A stretch of DNA of 64,000 bases from JAFDZV01 sp035549015 (GCA_035549015.1 DASZRW010000111.1:1-64000), one strand, 5' to 3'; positions 40,872 to 50,518 are shown, numbered from the stretch's first letter. Numbers and translations are program-made. The notes: generated by a model not told the origin, from the sequence alone.

Positions 40872-43787
40872 TCAGCGGTGCCGGCTCTTCTTCTTCTTTG
40901 GGCTCTCGGGAATCTTGTTCAGTTCGAACAGCACCATCGAATTCTTCTCGCTCTTCTTCAGCGCGCGGGCCATGTCCAGCAGGTCGGGATCGCTCCATGC
41001 AAGCACAAGGCGAACGGCCTTGGCGCGAATCGTGGGGGACGGGTTCGCGAGCAGCCCCGAGAGGAGCTGCGATCGACCGGTGGAGTCGTGCATGGTGAGC
41101 GCAAGCTGATAGAGCAGGGTGAAGGAGAAGCCGCTCTGATTCTCCAGCATGGAATGGACGATTGCCCGGCTGACGTCCACGCTGTCCACCCCGCGATTCT
41201 GCAATGCCAGTTGCACCTGGTGCCGGACCACCTGGCTGCGATCGTTCATGGCGGACATGATCTCGTTCAGTTCCGTGGAGTCCGCAACCAGAACCATGGC
41301 GCGCGCGGCGTAACCGCGAACAAGCTCCACGGTGTCGCGCAGCGCCATCTTCAGGTACGGCTTTGCCGACGGCGCCTTGATCTTCAGCAGAGCCTGGCCC
41401 GCAGCGGCGCGCATCCTCCAGGTTGCCTTCGGGTCCACCAGCTTCCTGCCGATCACCTCGGCAGCGGTGGTGTCCCGTATCTCTCCAAGGGAGTAGAGGG
41501 CGCGGCCCACCCGCTCCGGTGCACCCATCGCAACGGTGTCCATCAGCGGCTTCAACATCCGCTTGCCGATCCGCGGAAATATGACGTCGATCGCAAGGCG
41601 CTCGCGCGGCAGCTCCGTGTTCATCATGCCGAGCAGATAGGGGATCGATTCGTCGGCGCGCTCCACCAGGCGCCATCGCGCCGTATCCACCAGGTACTGG
41701 AACTTCTGCGGAGCGGCGGAGGCCTGGGTGAAGAGCGTGGGAATATCCTTCCCCAGTTCCGCACCGATCTCCTCCTTCGTCTTCTTCACCTCCGCCGGGC
41801 CGGTGCTCGGCGCATCCTGACTCTTCGGGCGGAGGTTCGCATCCAGTCCGGCGCCGTAGAAGCTGCCGTTCCAGAGGCTGTCGTTCCCTCCGCGGATCGA
41901 TCCGTAGTAATCCTTCCCCTCGAGATCCAGGAAGATGCCGATCATCCCGTAGTCGTTGCGAAGGTCGCTGTAGCCCATCGTGTTGTTGACCCGTGCCAGA
42001 TAGCCATCGGTGCCGCCGCCGTCAATGAACAGTGAGATGGCGTCCGCATTGCCCCCCCCCTGCGAGAGCGACTCCACGACATAGTTGTCGTCTCCCTTGG
42101 CATCGTAGAAGCCGCCGAAGCCCACATCGTGTCCGCATCCCTGCGACACGCCGTGCGATACGTAGTTGTCGTCGCCGGACGTGTCGATCAATGCGCCGAA
42201 GGCAAGGTGCACGCCGGCACCCTGCGCGTACTGATAGGCGCTGTAGGAGTCGTTGCCGCCGTAATCGACGATCGCCCCCAGACCGTACCAGTAGCCCGTT
42301 CCCTGGCCGAAGATGTCGGCAACGTATGTGTCGTTGCCGGAGCCCTCGGCGATATAGCCGATGCCGGCCGATGCCACCGGACGTGCGCCCAGCGCCGCTC
42401 CCTGGCAGAAGGTCTCGAAGTGATCGGCGTAGCGGAGAAAGTCGACGTAGGGGGAGGAGGCGATGTACTGATCGTTTCCTTCATGCTCGATGATGGCGCC
42501 GATGCCGCGGGTGTATCCGAAGCCCTGCGACTCGAAGTGGGCGAGATAGGTGTCGTTTCCCTGCGCATCGATCAGCAGCCCGATGCCGAACATGCCGGCC
42601 CCCTCCACTGCGGTGCCGCCGGAATAGCGGTCGCTGCCGGCGCCGTCGTAGAGGATACCCGTTCCGAAGTAGCCGCAGCCCAGCGAGAAGTTCCCGGCGG
42701 TGTAGCTGTCGTCCCCCTTCATGTCGATTACCGTGGAGGCGCCGAACAGCGTGCCGCCGAACGCGAAGTCCTGGCCGATGTAGGTATCGTTGCCGTCGAA
42801 GTCCACGATCAGCGTCACCTGCCGGTCCGCCGCATCCCGTTTCGTGTGCGGCTTCGGCTTGTAGATGTCGTTGCCGCCGACATCGATCACGCAGAAGAGA
42901 TCGCCGGTGTAGATGTCATCTCCCGGCCCTCCCAGCGCCACCACGCCGAGCGGTGTCTGCCAGATCTGCGTCTTGATGGAATCCTTCAGCCGCGCGACCT
43001 CCGGCGCCATGTTCTGCGCCAGATCGAACGCCACGGAGAAGAGCCCCACGCCCGGTTCCAGCAGTGCCTGATAGTCCAGCCCGTTGGCATCGTCGTTGAA
43101 GAACTGCTTGCTGCGCTTCAGGCCGTAGCGCTCGGACTCCTTCATCTCCAGCAGCGTCGCGTTCGCATCATCCTCCGATTGCAGGATCAGCGAATCGCAG
43201 TAGGCGATCAGGCGTGTAAGCCGTTCCGCCTTGATCGATCCCTTCACGTTGGTAAGCGATGCATCGGTTGCCAGCGCGAGCATCAGGAACTTTCGAAGGA
43301 GGAAGGCGTCCGGGAGGCCGAGCTTCGAGATATCCACCTTGCTGTAGAGCTTGATCTCGTTGTCGCTCAGGGCGGGATGCTGCACCACGAAGGCGTTGTC
43401 GCCGAAGTCCAGGCGCTTGCCGAGGTGGTTGAAGAGCGCGCCGTAGTTCTTCCGGTTGGAGAGGGAGATCGATGCGAGCGAATCGGCAACGGAGAAGGTG
43501 GCGAGCGGATCGCCGAAGAGTCGCTTGATCACCGAGAGCCGGTGGGGATCGGTGCCGGCCGCATCCCAGCGCATCGACATGTCCGCCCGGGTCATGGCCA
43601 TCGAGGAGAGTGCCGAATCAACACCGCGCATCACGTAGCCGGGAAGATACTGGGCATGGAGCGAGGTGGCCGCGAGCGCAAGCACTGCGGCTGCAAGTGC
43701 GCTGACCATCGGCCTGCTGGCGGGCAGGGAGGAGGAGATAGTTGTTGTCACTGACCTGTCGGCTACGTTGGTTGTTGGAGCTGGCAA
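40872..43787 (-). CDS. Exported protein with 13 G-x-D-x-Y repeats and HEAT-like tail
   Basis: The product (971 residues from a TTG at 43787, or 945 from the ATG at 43709) has a signal sequence (MVSALAAAVLALAATSLHAQ). About 51-285 is a helical N-terminal domain. About 286-660 holds 13 units of roughly 25-35 residues, each with G-[NDSTK]-D-x-Y and often followed by a QG-x-G-x-G stretch (AIVDYGGNDSYSAYQYAQG, ALIDTSGDDNYVSHGVSQG). The regular aromatic and glycine pattern suggests a beta-solenoid, perhaps calcium-binding. About 700-950 has HEAT-like helical repeats (GRALYSLGEIRDTTAAEVIG, AKPYLKMALRDTVELVRGYA), and the tail is basic. The family occurs in other environmental bacteria as hypothetical proteins; I know no function. 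Confidence 0.75.
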   Translation of the reverse strand: MPAPTTNVADRSVTTTISSSLPASRPMVSALAAAVLALAATSLHAQYLPGYVMRGVDSALSSMAMTRADMSMRWDAAGTDPHRLSVIKRLFGDPLATFSVADSLASISLSNRKNYGALFNHLGKRLDFGDNAFVVQHPALSDNEIKLYSKVDISKLGLPDAFLLRKFLMLALATDASLTNVKGSIKAERLTRLIAYCDSLILQSEDDANATLLEMKESERYGLKRSKQFFNDDANGLDYQALLEPGVGLFSVAFDLAQNMAPEVARLKDSIKTQIWQTPLGVVALGGPGDDIYTGDLFCVIDVGGNDIYKPKPHTKRDAADRQVTLIVDFDGNDTYIGQDFAFGGTLFGASTVIDMKGDDSYTAGNFSLGCGYFGTGILYDGAGSDRYSGGTAVEGAGMFGIGLLIDAQGNDTYLAHFESQGFGYTRGIGAIIEHEGNDQYIASSPYVDFLRYADHFETFCQGAALGARPVASAGIGYIAEGSGNDTYVADIFGQGTGYWYGLGAIVDYGGNDSYSAYQYAQGAGVHLAFGALIDTSGDDNYVSHGVSQGCGHDVGFGGFYDAKGDDNYVVESLSQGGGNADAISLFIDGGGTDGYLARVNNTMGYSDLRNDYGMIGIFLDLEGKDYYGSIRGGNDSLWNGSFYGAGLDANLRPKSQDAPSTGPAEVKKTKEEIGAELGKDIPTLFTQASAAPQKFQYLVDTARWRLVERADESIPYLLGMMNTELPRERLAIDVIFPRIGKRMLKPLMDTVAMGAPERVGRALYSLGEIRDTTAAEVIGRKLVDPKATWRMRAAAGQALLKIKAPSAKPYLKMALRDTVELVRGYAARAMVLVADSTELNEIMSAMNDRSQVVRHQVQLALQNRGVDSVDVSRAIVHSMLENQSGFSFTLLYQLALTMHDSTGRSQLLSGLLANPSPTIRAKAVRLVLAWSDPDLLDMARALKKSEKNSMVLFELNKIPESPKKKKSRHR

Positions 43788-43844
43788 ACATGGCGCCGCC
43801 GTTTGACGTGGGAACGGCGGCCTGTTCCGTCCGATGTTGTGCGA

Positions 43845-44711
43845 CTACAGATGGCGATGGAAGAAGCCTGCCGTGCGGGAGATCGCGTCCTCGAGAATCG
43901 GATTGGTTCCCTCGAACGGATGCACCGCACCGAACGTGTGGTTCGCCGTCGGTATCCTGACGAACTCCGTCAGTTCCGGCTGTGCGTGTGCGGCGATCTC
44001 TTCTCCATCCTCGATGCGCACGGAGAGATCCTGTTCGCCGTGCAGTATCAGGAGCGGCCGCCCGAGTCGCTCCGCGGCGGCCGTGATGTTCAGTTGATCG
44101 GCATTCGTCTCCAGATCGGCGAGCAGGCCGGCGCCCAGCCGCATCATCTGGCCGGTGCGCATGTTCTTCGATTCGAAGAAACCATCCCGCCGCCATATGT
44201 CGATCTGGCGCTCCGTGAACCGATGGAAGCTTGCCACCGATGCCCACACCGCAACGGCCCGGACGCGCGGATCGTCCGCCGCCTCGAGAAGCGATATCCC
44301 GCCGCCGCGCGAATGTCCGATGATGCCGATCCTCTCCGAGGCGCGTACCGCCAGAGGAACCAGCCCGTTGCTCACGGCGGATACCGCATCGTACAGTTCC
44401 TCTACCTCGCGCGTGAACGTGTTCGCCTCGAACCGGTCCAGCCGCGTGAAGTCCTGGCGATGCCCCTCCACGCCGTTGTGCGTGAAGTTCATGGCGATGG
44501 TGTAGAAACCGCGCCGCGCCAGCGATTCGCAGATGTAGGGGATGGAGCCCCAGTTCTTGAAGCCCTTGAAGCCGTGGACGAAGATGATAACAGGAAGCGC
44601 GTCTCCCTCGATCCCCGGGAAACGCGCGTCGCAATAGATGGTCTCGCCGCTGCTCGCCGGGATCATGAACCGGGCGTGTATCAGGCTGTCGGCGGTCAGG
44701 TTTTGATCCAT
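43845..44711 (-). CDS. Alpha/beta hydrolase (dienelactone hydrolase-like)
   Basis: The 288-residue cytoplasmic enzyme has the alpha/beta hydrolase fold: the oxyanion segment IIFVHGFKGFKNWG, the nucleophile elbow GHSRGG (Ser nucleophile), an acid in LLILHGEQDLSVRIEDGEE, and the catalytic His in PTANHTFGAVHPF. This set of motifs fits serine esterases or peptidases related to dienelactone hydrolase. Substrate is unknown. It is 58 bases downstream of the start side of the G-x-D-x-Y gene on the same strand and divergent from kbl. Confidence 0.88.
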   Translation of the reverse strand: MDQNLTADSLIHARFMIPASSGETIYCDARFPGIEGDALPVIIFVHGFKGFKNWGSIPYICESLARRGFYTIAMNFTHNGVEGHRQDFTRLDRFEANTFTREVEELYDAVSAVSNGLVPLAVRASERIGIIGHSRGGGISLLEAADDPRVRAVAVWASVASFHRFTERQIDIWRRDGFFESKNMRTGQMMRLGAGLLADLETNADQLNITAAAERLGRPLLILHGEQDLSVRIEDGEEIAAHAQPELTEFVRIPTANHTFGAVHPFEGTNPILEDAISRTAGFFHRHL

Positions 44712-44856
44712 TGGCGAAAAACTACGGCGGCGGCGGCACGCCGCGCAACATATATACCAACGATGCAGGCCGTCTTCGACTTTGCGGATGGCCGATGGGT
44801 CGCAGAAGGTTTCGTAATTTCGGTGCCGTTCGCAGCAGCCGATCGGCGAATACGCC

Positions 44857-44916
44857 GTGCGCGCGTTCCGTCAACCGTGCGTGCGTTCCGTCAACCGTGC
44901 ATGCGTTCCGTCAATC
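44857..44916. repeat. 20-bp tandem repeat, three copies
   Basis: The unit GTGCGTGCGTTCCGTCAACC (with single-base changes) is repeated at 44857-44876, 44877-44896 and 44897-44916 in the leader of kbl. The function, if any, is unknown. Confidence 0.85.
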
Positions 44917-45001
44917 GGCTCGCCGGCCGCGCCGGGCACAGGCCGGCGCGCAGAGCCGGACTCTCAATTTCCTTCTCCCTCAGACACTCGAGGCCGTAAC
45001 C

Positions 45002-46222
45002 ATGTTCGATACGTTCAGACCTGCACTCCAGAAGGAGCTGGCAGCCATCGAGGAAGCCGGGCTCTACAAGCGCGAGCGCGTGATCACTTCTCCGCAGGGC
45101 CCGGAGATAACCGTGCAGGGGAGCGATGCCCCGGTGCTCAACTTCTGCGCCAACAATTATCTGGGCCTCTCCTCGCATCCGAAGGTGATCGCCGCCGCGC
45201 ATGCCGCGCTGGACTCGCACGGCTACGGTATGAGCTCCGTGCGCTTCATCTGCGGGACGCAGGATCTGCACAAGAGCCTGGAGGCGAAGCTGGCGGCGTT
45301 TCACGGCACGGAGGATACCATCCTCTATGCGGCCTGCTTCGATGCGAACGGCGGAGTGTTCGAGCCGCTGTTCGGCGAGAACGATGCCATCATCTCGGAC
45401 TCGTTGAATCATGCCTCGATCATCGACGGCGTGCGTCTCTGCAAGGCGAAGCGCTATCGCTATGCGAACGCGGACATGGCCGATCTCGAGGAGCAGCTGA
45501 AGCAGGCGGATGCCGACGGCGCGGTGCAGAAGATCATCGTCACGGACGGGGTGTTCTCGATGGACGGCGTGATCGCGCCGATCGACAGGGTGTGCGATCT
45601 CGCCGACAGGTACGGCGCGCTGGTGATGGTGGACGAATGCCACGCCGCCGGCTTCATGGGAAGAACGGGGCGCGGCTCGGTGGAGTATTGCAACGCCGTC
45701 GGCCGCGTGGACATCATCACCGGCACGCTTGGAAAGGCGCTGGGGGGGGCCATCGGCGGATACACCACGGGACGGAAGGAGATCATCGACATGCTGCGCC
45801 AGCGCTCGCGCCCGTATCTCTTCTCCAACACGCTGCCGCCGAGCGTGGTGGGGGCAAGCATCGCCGTGATCGACATGATCTCCGAGACCACCGCGCTGCG
45901 CGACCGGCTGGAGGAGAGCACCGCCTACTTCCGGGAGCAGATGACGGCGGCCGGCTTCGACATCAAGCCGGGCGAACATCCTATTGTGCCGATCATGCTC
46001 TACGATGCTCCGCTCGCGCAGAAGTTCGCGGAGCGCCTGCTGGAGGAAGGGATCTATGTGATCGGGTTCTTCTATCCGGTGGTGCCGAAGGGGCAGGCGC
46101 GCATCCGCGTGCAGATATCGGCCGCGCACGAGCGGGAGCATCTGGATCGCGCCATCGCGGCCTTCACCGCGGTTGGACGCGAGCTGGGAGTGCTGGATTC
46201 GTCAGTGGTGGTTCGTACGTAG
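45002..46222 (+). CDS. kbl: Glycine C-acetyltransferase (2-amino-3-ketobutyrate CoA ligase)
   Basis: The 406-residue PLP enzyme of the alpha-oxoamine synthase family starts at 45002 (MFDTFRPALQKELAAIEEAG). Motifs are LNFCANNYLGLSSHPKVI, SSVRFICGTQDLHKSLE, the PLP-lysine segment ITGTLGKALGGAIGGYTTG, and DECHAAGFMGRTGRGS. These favour Kbl over serine palmitoyltransferase or BioF. Kbl converts 2-amino-3-oxobutyrate and CoA to glycine and acetyl-CoA in threonine breakdown. Its usual partner threonine dehydrogenase is not in the window. The frame is open upstream to 44711 but that part has no homology and contains the tandem repeats. Confidence 0.93.
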   Translation: MFDTFRPALQKELAAIEEAGLYKRERVITSPQGPEITVQGSDAPVLNFCANNYLGLSSHPKVIAAAHAALDSHGYGMSSVRFICGTQDLHKSLEAKLAAFHGTEDTILYAACFDANGGVFEPLFGENDAIISDSLNHASIIDGVRLCKAKRYRYANADMADLEEQLKQADADGAVQKIIVTDGVFSMDGVIAPIDRVCDLADRYGALVMVDECHAAGFMGRTGRGSVEYCNAVGRVDIITGTLGKALGGAIGGYTTGRKEIIDMLRQRSRPYLFSNTLPPSVVGASIAVIDMISETTALRDRLEESTAYFREQMTAAGFDIKPGEHPIVPIMLYDAPLAQKFAERLLEEGIYVIGFFYPVVPKGQARIRVQISAAHEREHLDRAIAAFTAVGRELGVLDSSVVVRT

Positions 46223-46888
46223 TGGACTGAATGTGCGATGTCGCCGGGAGTGGGCGGAGCGTTCGGCTCTGCCGGAGACGGCCCCGCACCGCGATGCTCC
46301 CCATCCGCGTCCGGTGCATCCGCCGGCGATCGGTACATGCGTTTCCGCCGGTACGGACCACTGGGTCAGGTGTTCGGGCTTCGGTCCTGGTTCTGCGCAA
46401 TCCGGTGGCTCCGGCACATCCATTGCCAGGACCGAAGCCCCATAATCCCTCCACGGTCGGCCGGCGTCGCGTACACCGGCCGCTTCGGTCTGAACATGCT
46501 GGCAGGGCGGGTTCATTCATTCCCGATCAACGTACGTGCCACGAACAGCCAACCACGCGCTACTATTGCCCTGTAAGCTGATCGAAGCGCTCAGGCGGAT
46601 GTTCCCCACATCGATGATCATGGTGGCTGCGCGGGGCGCTCTCCTACTGGCTTCCGGCGGGGCACCCATCGGTAGCTCGTGTCCGGGGACTGATTGATGA
46701 GCTCCCGCGCTATCGCACCGGTCCGCCGATGTGATGCGGCGGTGCCGGAAGGAGCGGGCCGCTCCCACATTGAAGCTTCCGAACGCGGAGAGTGGTGGTG
46801 CTACCAAGGGGGTACTTCCTCCGGAGGCCTTCATCGGATGCTCGCCGGTGGAATCGTACGAATAAGGTTACCTGCCAATAACCGCAAC
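46223..46888. other. Convergent spacer with one long inverted repeat
   Basis: No gene is supported in these 666 bases; several short frames overlap without coding character. The one structure seen is the 15-bp inverted repeat at 46376-46440. Confidence 0.5.
46376..46440. repeat. Perfect 15-bp inverted repeat
   Basis: GGGCTTCGGTCCTGG (46376-46390) and CCAGGACCGAAGCCC (46426-46440) are exact inverse copies with a 35-base loop that holds a smaller CCGG...CCGG hairpin. No T-tract follows either arm. It may be a bidirectional terminator, a structured RNA or the ends of a tiny mobile element. Confidence 0.6.
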
Positions 46889-49800
46889 CTACCCCGTGAC
46901 AAGCACCGGCAGTACGCTCTGCACCGTTGCCGTTCTCAGGCGCACGTAATACATGCCGGCCGGAAGCCCGGCGAGAGCCACCACCACTTCCTGATCCTGA
47001 CCGGTGCCCGCGGGCAATGTTTCTGAGCGGACAGTTATGCCGGTGACGTTGATGATCTCCATCGTGGGATAGGAACCGGGGGCGGCATGATAGCGAATGG
47101 TGATTCTGTCGCGTGCCGGCATCGGGTAGATGAGCTTCGCCGCCACTGGCCTGCTGAACGACACCGGATGAGCGATCTCGCAGCCGCTGAGCGCAACGAG
47201 GCCGTCCCGCAGTTCCCCGATCGCCGTGGTTCCGTTGTTCGGCATGGCGACCTGCAGAAGCCCGACAGTGTTCTTCGGCCTGCCGGTAACGAGCCCCTCC
47301 ATCTCCAGTGCGATCAGGGGATTGCCCGCCATCGGCGCCGATGCGTGGCGCACGATGAAGATGGTGTCGTTATCCTTCGAGAAGCCGATGGAATCCGTTG
47401 CACCGGCTGCCGGTATCACGCGATACAGGAACAGCGCGTCCGGATCAACATGGATCTTCACGTTCAGATCGGTGGCCGCCGCGGACTGTGTGAGCGGCGG
47501 ATAGGCGTTCACACCCAGCGTGAACTTCTGGTTCACATTCACACTGGCGGAGTCGATCGTGATCACCTCGGCCGCCGGGGGGCGCAGTATGCCGTTGCCG
47601 CCGAGCGTTGCGACCGCGGTAAGGCCGTTGGTGAAGCGGGCGGTCATGCCAACGCTGTATGTCCGTACCGCATCGGGAGCGAAACGGACGGAGCATGCAA
47701 TCGAGTCGTGCGGGGCGAGCGCATTCTGCTTCGGCGTTACCTGGAAGGCGGCGGAGTCCGGGCCGGCAAGCTCTATCCGCTCAAGCGTCATCCCACGGAC
47801 ACCGGCGTTTGCGATCCGGAAGAAATTGTCCAGCTGCGCGACATCTCCCGCGGCGACATCCGGCACCTGCACGGCAGCCGGCACGATCACCGGGCCCGGC
47901 GTGCCTGCGCCCGCGAGAGGAATATCCAGCGTGCGGCGATTCCCATCGGTGAAGGCCACATGCAGACTGTTGCGAACATCTCCGGCGGCGCCCGGTGCGA
48001 ATCGTACCGAGAGGCTCAGCGTGTCGGGGGCGCCTGCGTGCAGCGTCGCAGTGCCGGAGGGTCTGTTCAGCAACTGGAAGTCCTGCACCGACGCGTCCAT
48101 GAAGCCGAGGGAGTCCGCGTTGATCTGCGCGTCCAGATCGCCCCGGTTCACCAGGCGAATCGTCACCGTGTCCGCAAGCGCAACGATCACCGTGTCGAAC
48201 CCGACGGGGGCGCCTGCAATCGAGACGATGCTGGCGCCATGCCTGCCGGTGCTGTCCGCGCGGCCGCGGAGTGCGAGCGTGTCGCGCGATCCGTTAGCAG
48301 CGTGCACGACGATCGTATCGAACAGGTCGCCGGAGGAACCGGTGGGCGGCGTGAAGATGACGGCGAGCGGGTAGCCGCCGCTGTTGGCAGGGATCGGGAT
48401 GGAACCGGTCGGTGGCTGCACGATGCCGAACGCCGGCGTCGCCGGCCCCGAGACGGATGTTACCAGCAGCGTACGGCAGGACCGATTGTTGATGATTGCC
48501 GTATCGGGCACCGCGGAGGTATCCCCCGGTGCAACGTTGGGAAAGGTGAGCAGCGAGACGGCAAACGTCGGCCGCAGCGGCGGGCCTACGTGAGCGGTGA
48601 GGGTTGCCGTTGTCGGCGAGCCCTGGCCTCCCTCCACATCCACTCTGAACTCGCCGCCGACGTCGGGAGGGTTGGGATTCTTCGGAGCGAAGCGGAGTGA
48701 GTCCGTGTAGGTTGTCCCCGCATCGATCACGGTTCCGGCGCGCGGACCGAATCCCTCGAACGCCGGGGGAAGGCGGTATTCCTTCAGCGTCACGGCCCGC
48801 GTTCCGTTGTTCGAAATGTGGAACACGATCGCGGTGGAGGTATCCCCGAGAGGCACGCAGCCGAAGTCGTACTGGGAGCGGTCCAGCACGACTCGCGGAT
48901 CCGGTTGCGGGAGTTCGAAGCCTCTGCCGGTCACGCTCACGCTCTTCTGTTCGGCCCTGGGCTGCCTGTTCTGATCGATGTAATGGCCGTTCGCCAGAAG
49001 GATCGCGTTGTAGGTGCGCACTGCTCCCGGAGAGAAGCTCACGTCGTACCGGAACGTCGCCCCCGGTGGAAGCGATCCGGATGGCCCCTCCACCGCGAAG
49101 GCGGCGGAATCCGTTCCGCCGATCGTCACGCTGTCGATCTCCAGCGGAACGTTCCCGTCGTTGCGCAGCTGCCATGCGGAATCCTGCTCGCCGGTGGTTC
49201 CCACTTCAACGCTGTCGCCGATCGTGACCGCATTGGGAAGGCCCGTTGCCGCGGCAAGCAGTCCCACGCCTCCGATGCCGGGGGACATCACCGGCGGCCG
49301 GTTCCCGTCCACGTGGCGCAGCCGGAAGGCGGTCATCAGCGGGCCCGGGCGGTTCGGCGTGAACCGTACGTTCACAACGAACGTGTCCGCATGGTCCGCG
49401 TGAAGGATGCGTCCCGGAATGGCGGCCGGCGTCACCGTGAACTGATCGGCGTCCGGTCCGTCGAGTATGATCTGCTGCGGCGCGAGGGAGTCATCGGCAT
49501 CGCCGACATTGTAGAGGAGGATTGTCTGCGGAGCGCTCACGTGCCCGACGAACGTGGAGTCCATCCGAACCCGCACGCTCGGCTCGATCACCAGCGAGGG
49601 CTGCCCGGCCTGTACCTGGCGGCCGATGAGCGCGATCTGCGTCCGCTGCGGACCCATCCCGATCGTGAGCGTATCGGAATGAACGCCGTCGGCCCGCGGA
49701 GCAAATCGAACGCAGATCTGAACGCTGTCGCGTCCCGGGATTGCGAACGGAAGCGGCGGTGCGCTCGAGATGGAGTAGTCCTGGCCCGGGATCGAAAGCT

Positions 49801-50338
49801 GCGTGACCGGTTCCTCCCGGCAGGAGGGGTTGTGCAGCCAGATGCATTCGGTGGACGACTCGCCGGCATGAACATCGGGGAGGAAGGGGAGGATGCGGCC
49901 ATCGACGTCCACGGACGGAGGAACGGAGGCTACGCCGCGAACGAACATCGTCAGCTCGCTGCCGCCATGTCCGAAGTGAATCTTGAACGATGCGGTGTAG
50001 ACTCCCGGTACATGCGGAGAGAAGCGGATGGTATCGGTAACCGTCTTGCGGTCCGGAATCGAATCCTGGGGAGGCCGGGGCGAGAAGCTGAAGGGATCGG
50101 CCAGGCGTCCCGGGCGGTATTCCTCGACGAAGACCGTGTGCCCGGTCACATTCGTGATGGTAAACGGGGCGGAGACGGTTTCCCCCACAACCACGCAGTT
50201 GAACCGGAGCGTATCCGGCGTGAGTGTGGGATCGTTCGGGCCGCCTCCGTGCGGATCGAGCTGCGCATGCGCGGCCATGGACCAGAGGCCCAGGAGGAGC
50301 GCAGGGATCAGCCGTCGAAGTGTACCGAAGGGGAGCAT
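46889..50338 (-). CDS. Giant T9SS-exported protein with tandem Ig-like (ASH/choice-of-anchor) domains
   Basis: The 1149-residue protein has a signal peptide (LRRLIPALLLGLWSMAAHAQ) and then about nine to ten tandem beta-sandwich domains of roughly 100 residues. The repeating signature is TLRFNCVVVGETVSAPFTIT, FDFGCVPLGDTSTAIVFHIS-type openings and V-x-FAP/FTP-N-x-x-G closings (VRFAPRADGVHSDTLTI). This is the ASH/choice-of-anchor D-like pattern of cell-surface proteins. The last 85 residues form a T9SS sorting domain (KLIYPMPARDRITIRYHA, AGMYYVRLRT). Start choice (ATG 50338 or GTG 50371) is uncertain as neither has a clear ribosome site. It is divergent from an ECF sigma gene and shares its promoter region. 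Confidence 0.85.
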   Translation of the reverse strand: MLPFGTLRRLIPALLLGLWSMAAHAQLDPHGGGPNDPTLTPDTLRFNCVVVGETVSAPFTITNVTGHTVFVEEYRPGRLADPFSFSPRPPQDSIPDRKTVTDTIRFSPHVPGVYTASFKIHFGHGGSELTMFVRGVASVPPSVDVDGRILPFLPDVHAGESSTECIWLHNPSCREEPVTQLSIPGQDYSISSAPPLPFAIPGRDSVQICVRFAPRADGVHSDTLTIGMGPQRTQIALIGRQVQAGQPSLVIEPSVRVRMDSTFVGHVSAPQTILLYNVGDADDSLAPQQIILDGPDADQFTVTPAAIPGRILHADHADTFVVNVRFTPNRPGPLMTAFRLRHVDGNRPPVMSPGIGGVGLLAAATGLPNAVTIGDSVEVGTTGEQDSAWQLRNDGNVPLEIDSVTIGGTDSAAFAVEGPSGSLPPGATFRYDVSFSPGAVRTYNAILLANGHYIDQNRQPRAEQKSVSVTGRGFELPQPDPRVVLDRSQYDFGCVPLGDTSTAIVFHISNNGTRAVTLKEYRLPPAFEGFGPRAGTVIDAGTTYTDSLRFAPKNPNPPDVGGEFRVDVEGGQGSPTTATLTAHVGPPLRPTFAVSLLTFPNVAPGDTSAVPDTAIINNRSCRTLLVTSVSGPATPAFGIVQPPTGSIPIPANSGGYPLAVIFTPPTGSSGDLFDTIVVHAANGSRDTLALRGRADSTGRHGASIVSIAGAPVGFDTVIVALADTVTIRLVNRGDLDAQINADSLGFMDASVQDFQLLNRPSGTATLHAGAPDTLSLSVRFAPGAAGDVRNSLHVAFTDGNRRTLDIPLAGAGTPGPVIVPAAVQVPDVAAGDVAQLDNFFRIANAGVRGMTLERIELAGPDSAAFQVTPKQNALAPHDSIACSVRFAPDAVRTYSVGMTARFTNGLTAVATLGGNGILRPPAAEVITIDSASVNVNQKFTLGVNAYPPLTQSAAATDLNVKIHVDPDALFLYRVIPAAGATDSIGFSKDNDTIFIVRHASAPMAGNPLIALEMEGLVTGRPKNTVGLLQVAMPNNGTTAIGELRDGLVALSGCEIAHPVSFSRPVAAKLIYPMPARDRITIRYHAAPGSYPTMEIINVTGITVRSETLPAGTGQDQEVVVALAGLPAGMYYVRLRTATVQSVLPVLVTG

Positions 50339-50403
50339 AGGCCGGCAGCCGGATTGAGAAATACGGACCACTACGATATGGAGAAGATCCGGTGAGGCCG
50401 TGC

Positions 50404-50451
50404 AAGGTAACGCCCGTGGCAGAAAAAAAATATTGGACGCCGCGTTACCTT
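50404..50451. promoter_or_regulatory. Perfect AAGGTAACGC inverted repeat between divergent genes
   Basis: AAGGTAACGC (50404-50413, plus) and its exact inverse GCGTTACCTT (50442-50451) flank 28 bases containing A8 and TATT. Each copy points toward one of the two divergent genes across the shared centre, at distances of 68-113 bases. They could be the -35 elements of two overlapping face-to-face promoters read by the adjacent ECF sigma factor, or a repressor operator. This is inference from geometry. Confidence 0.5.
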
Positions 50452-50518
50452 CGAGACATGGCCGGGATCATCTCTCTAAACGGGCAGGGAATCATCCCGA
50501 CCGGGGCACATTGGAAGC

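Noticed and set aside
44711..45001. 97-residue N-terminal extension of Kbl
   Set aside because: It includes the 20-bp tandem repeats and a non-conserved sequence, and Kbl proteins start at about the Met at 45002.
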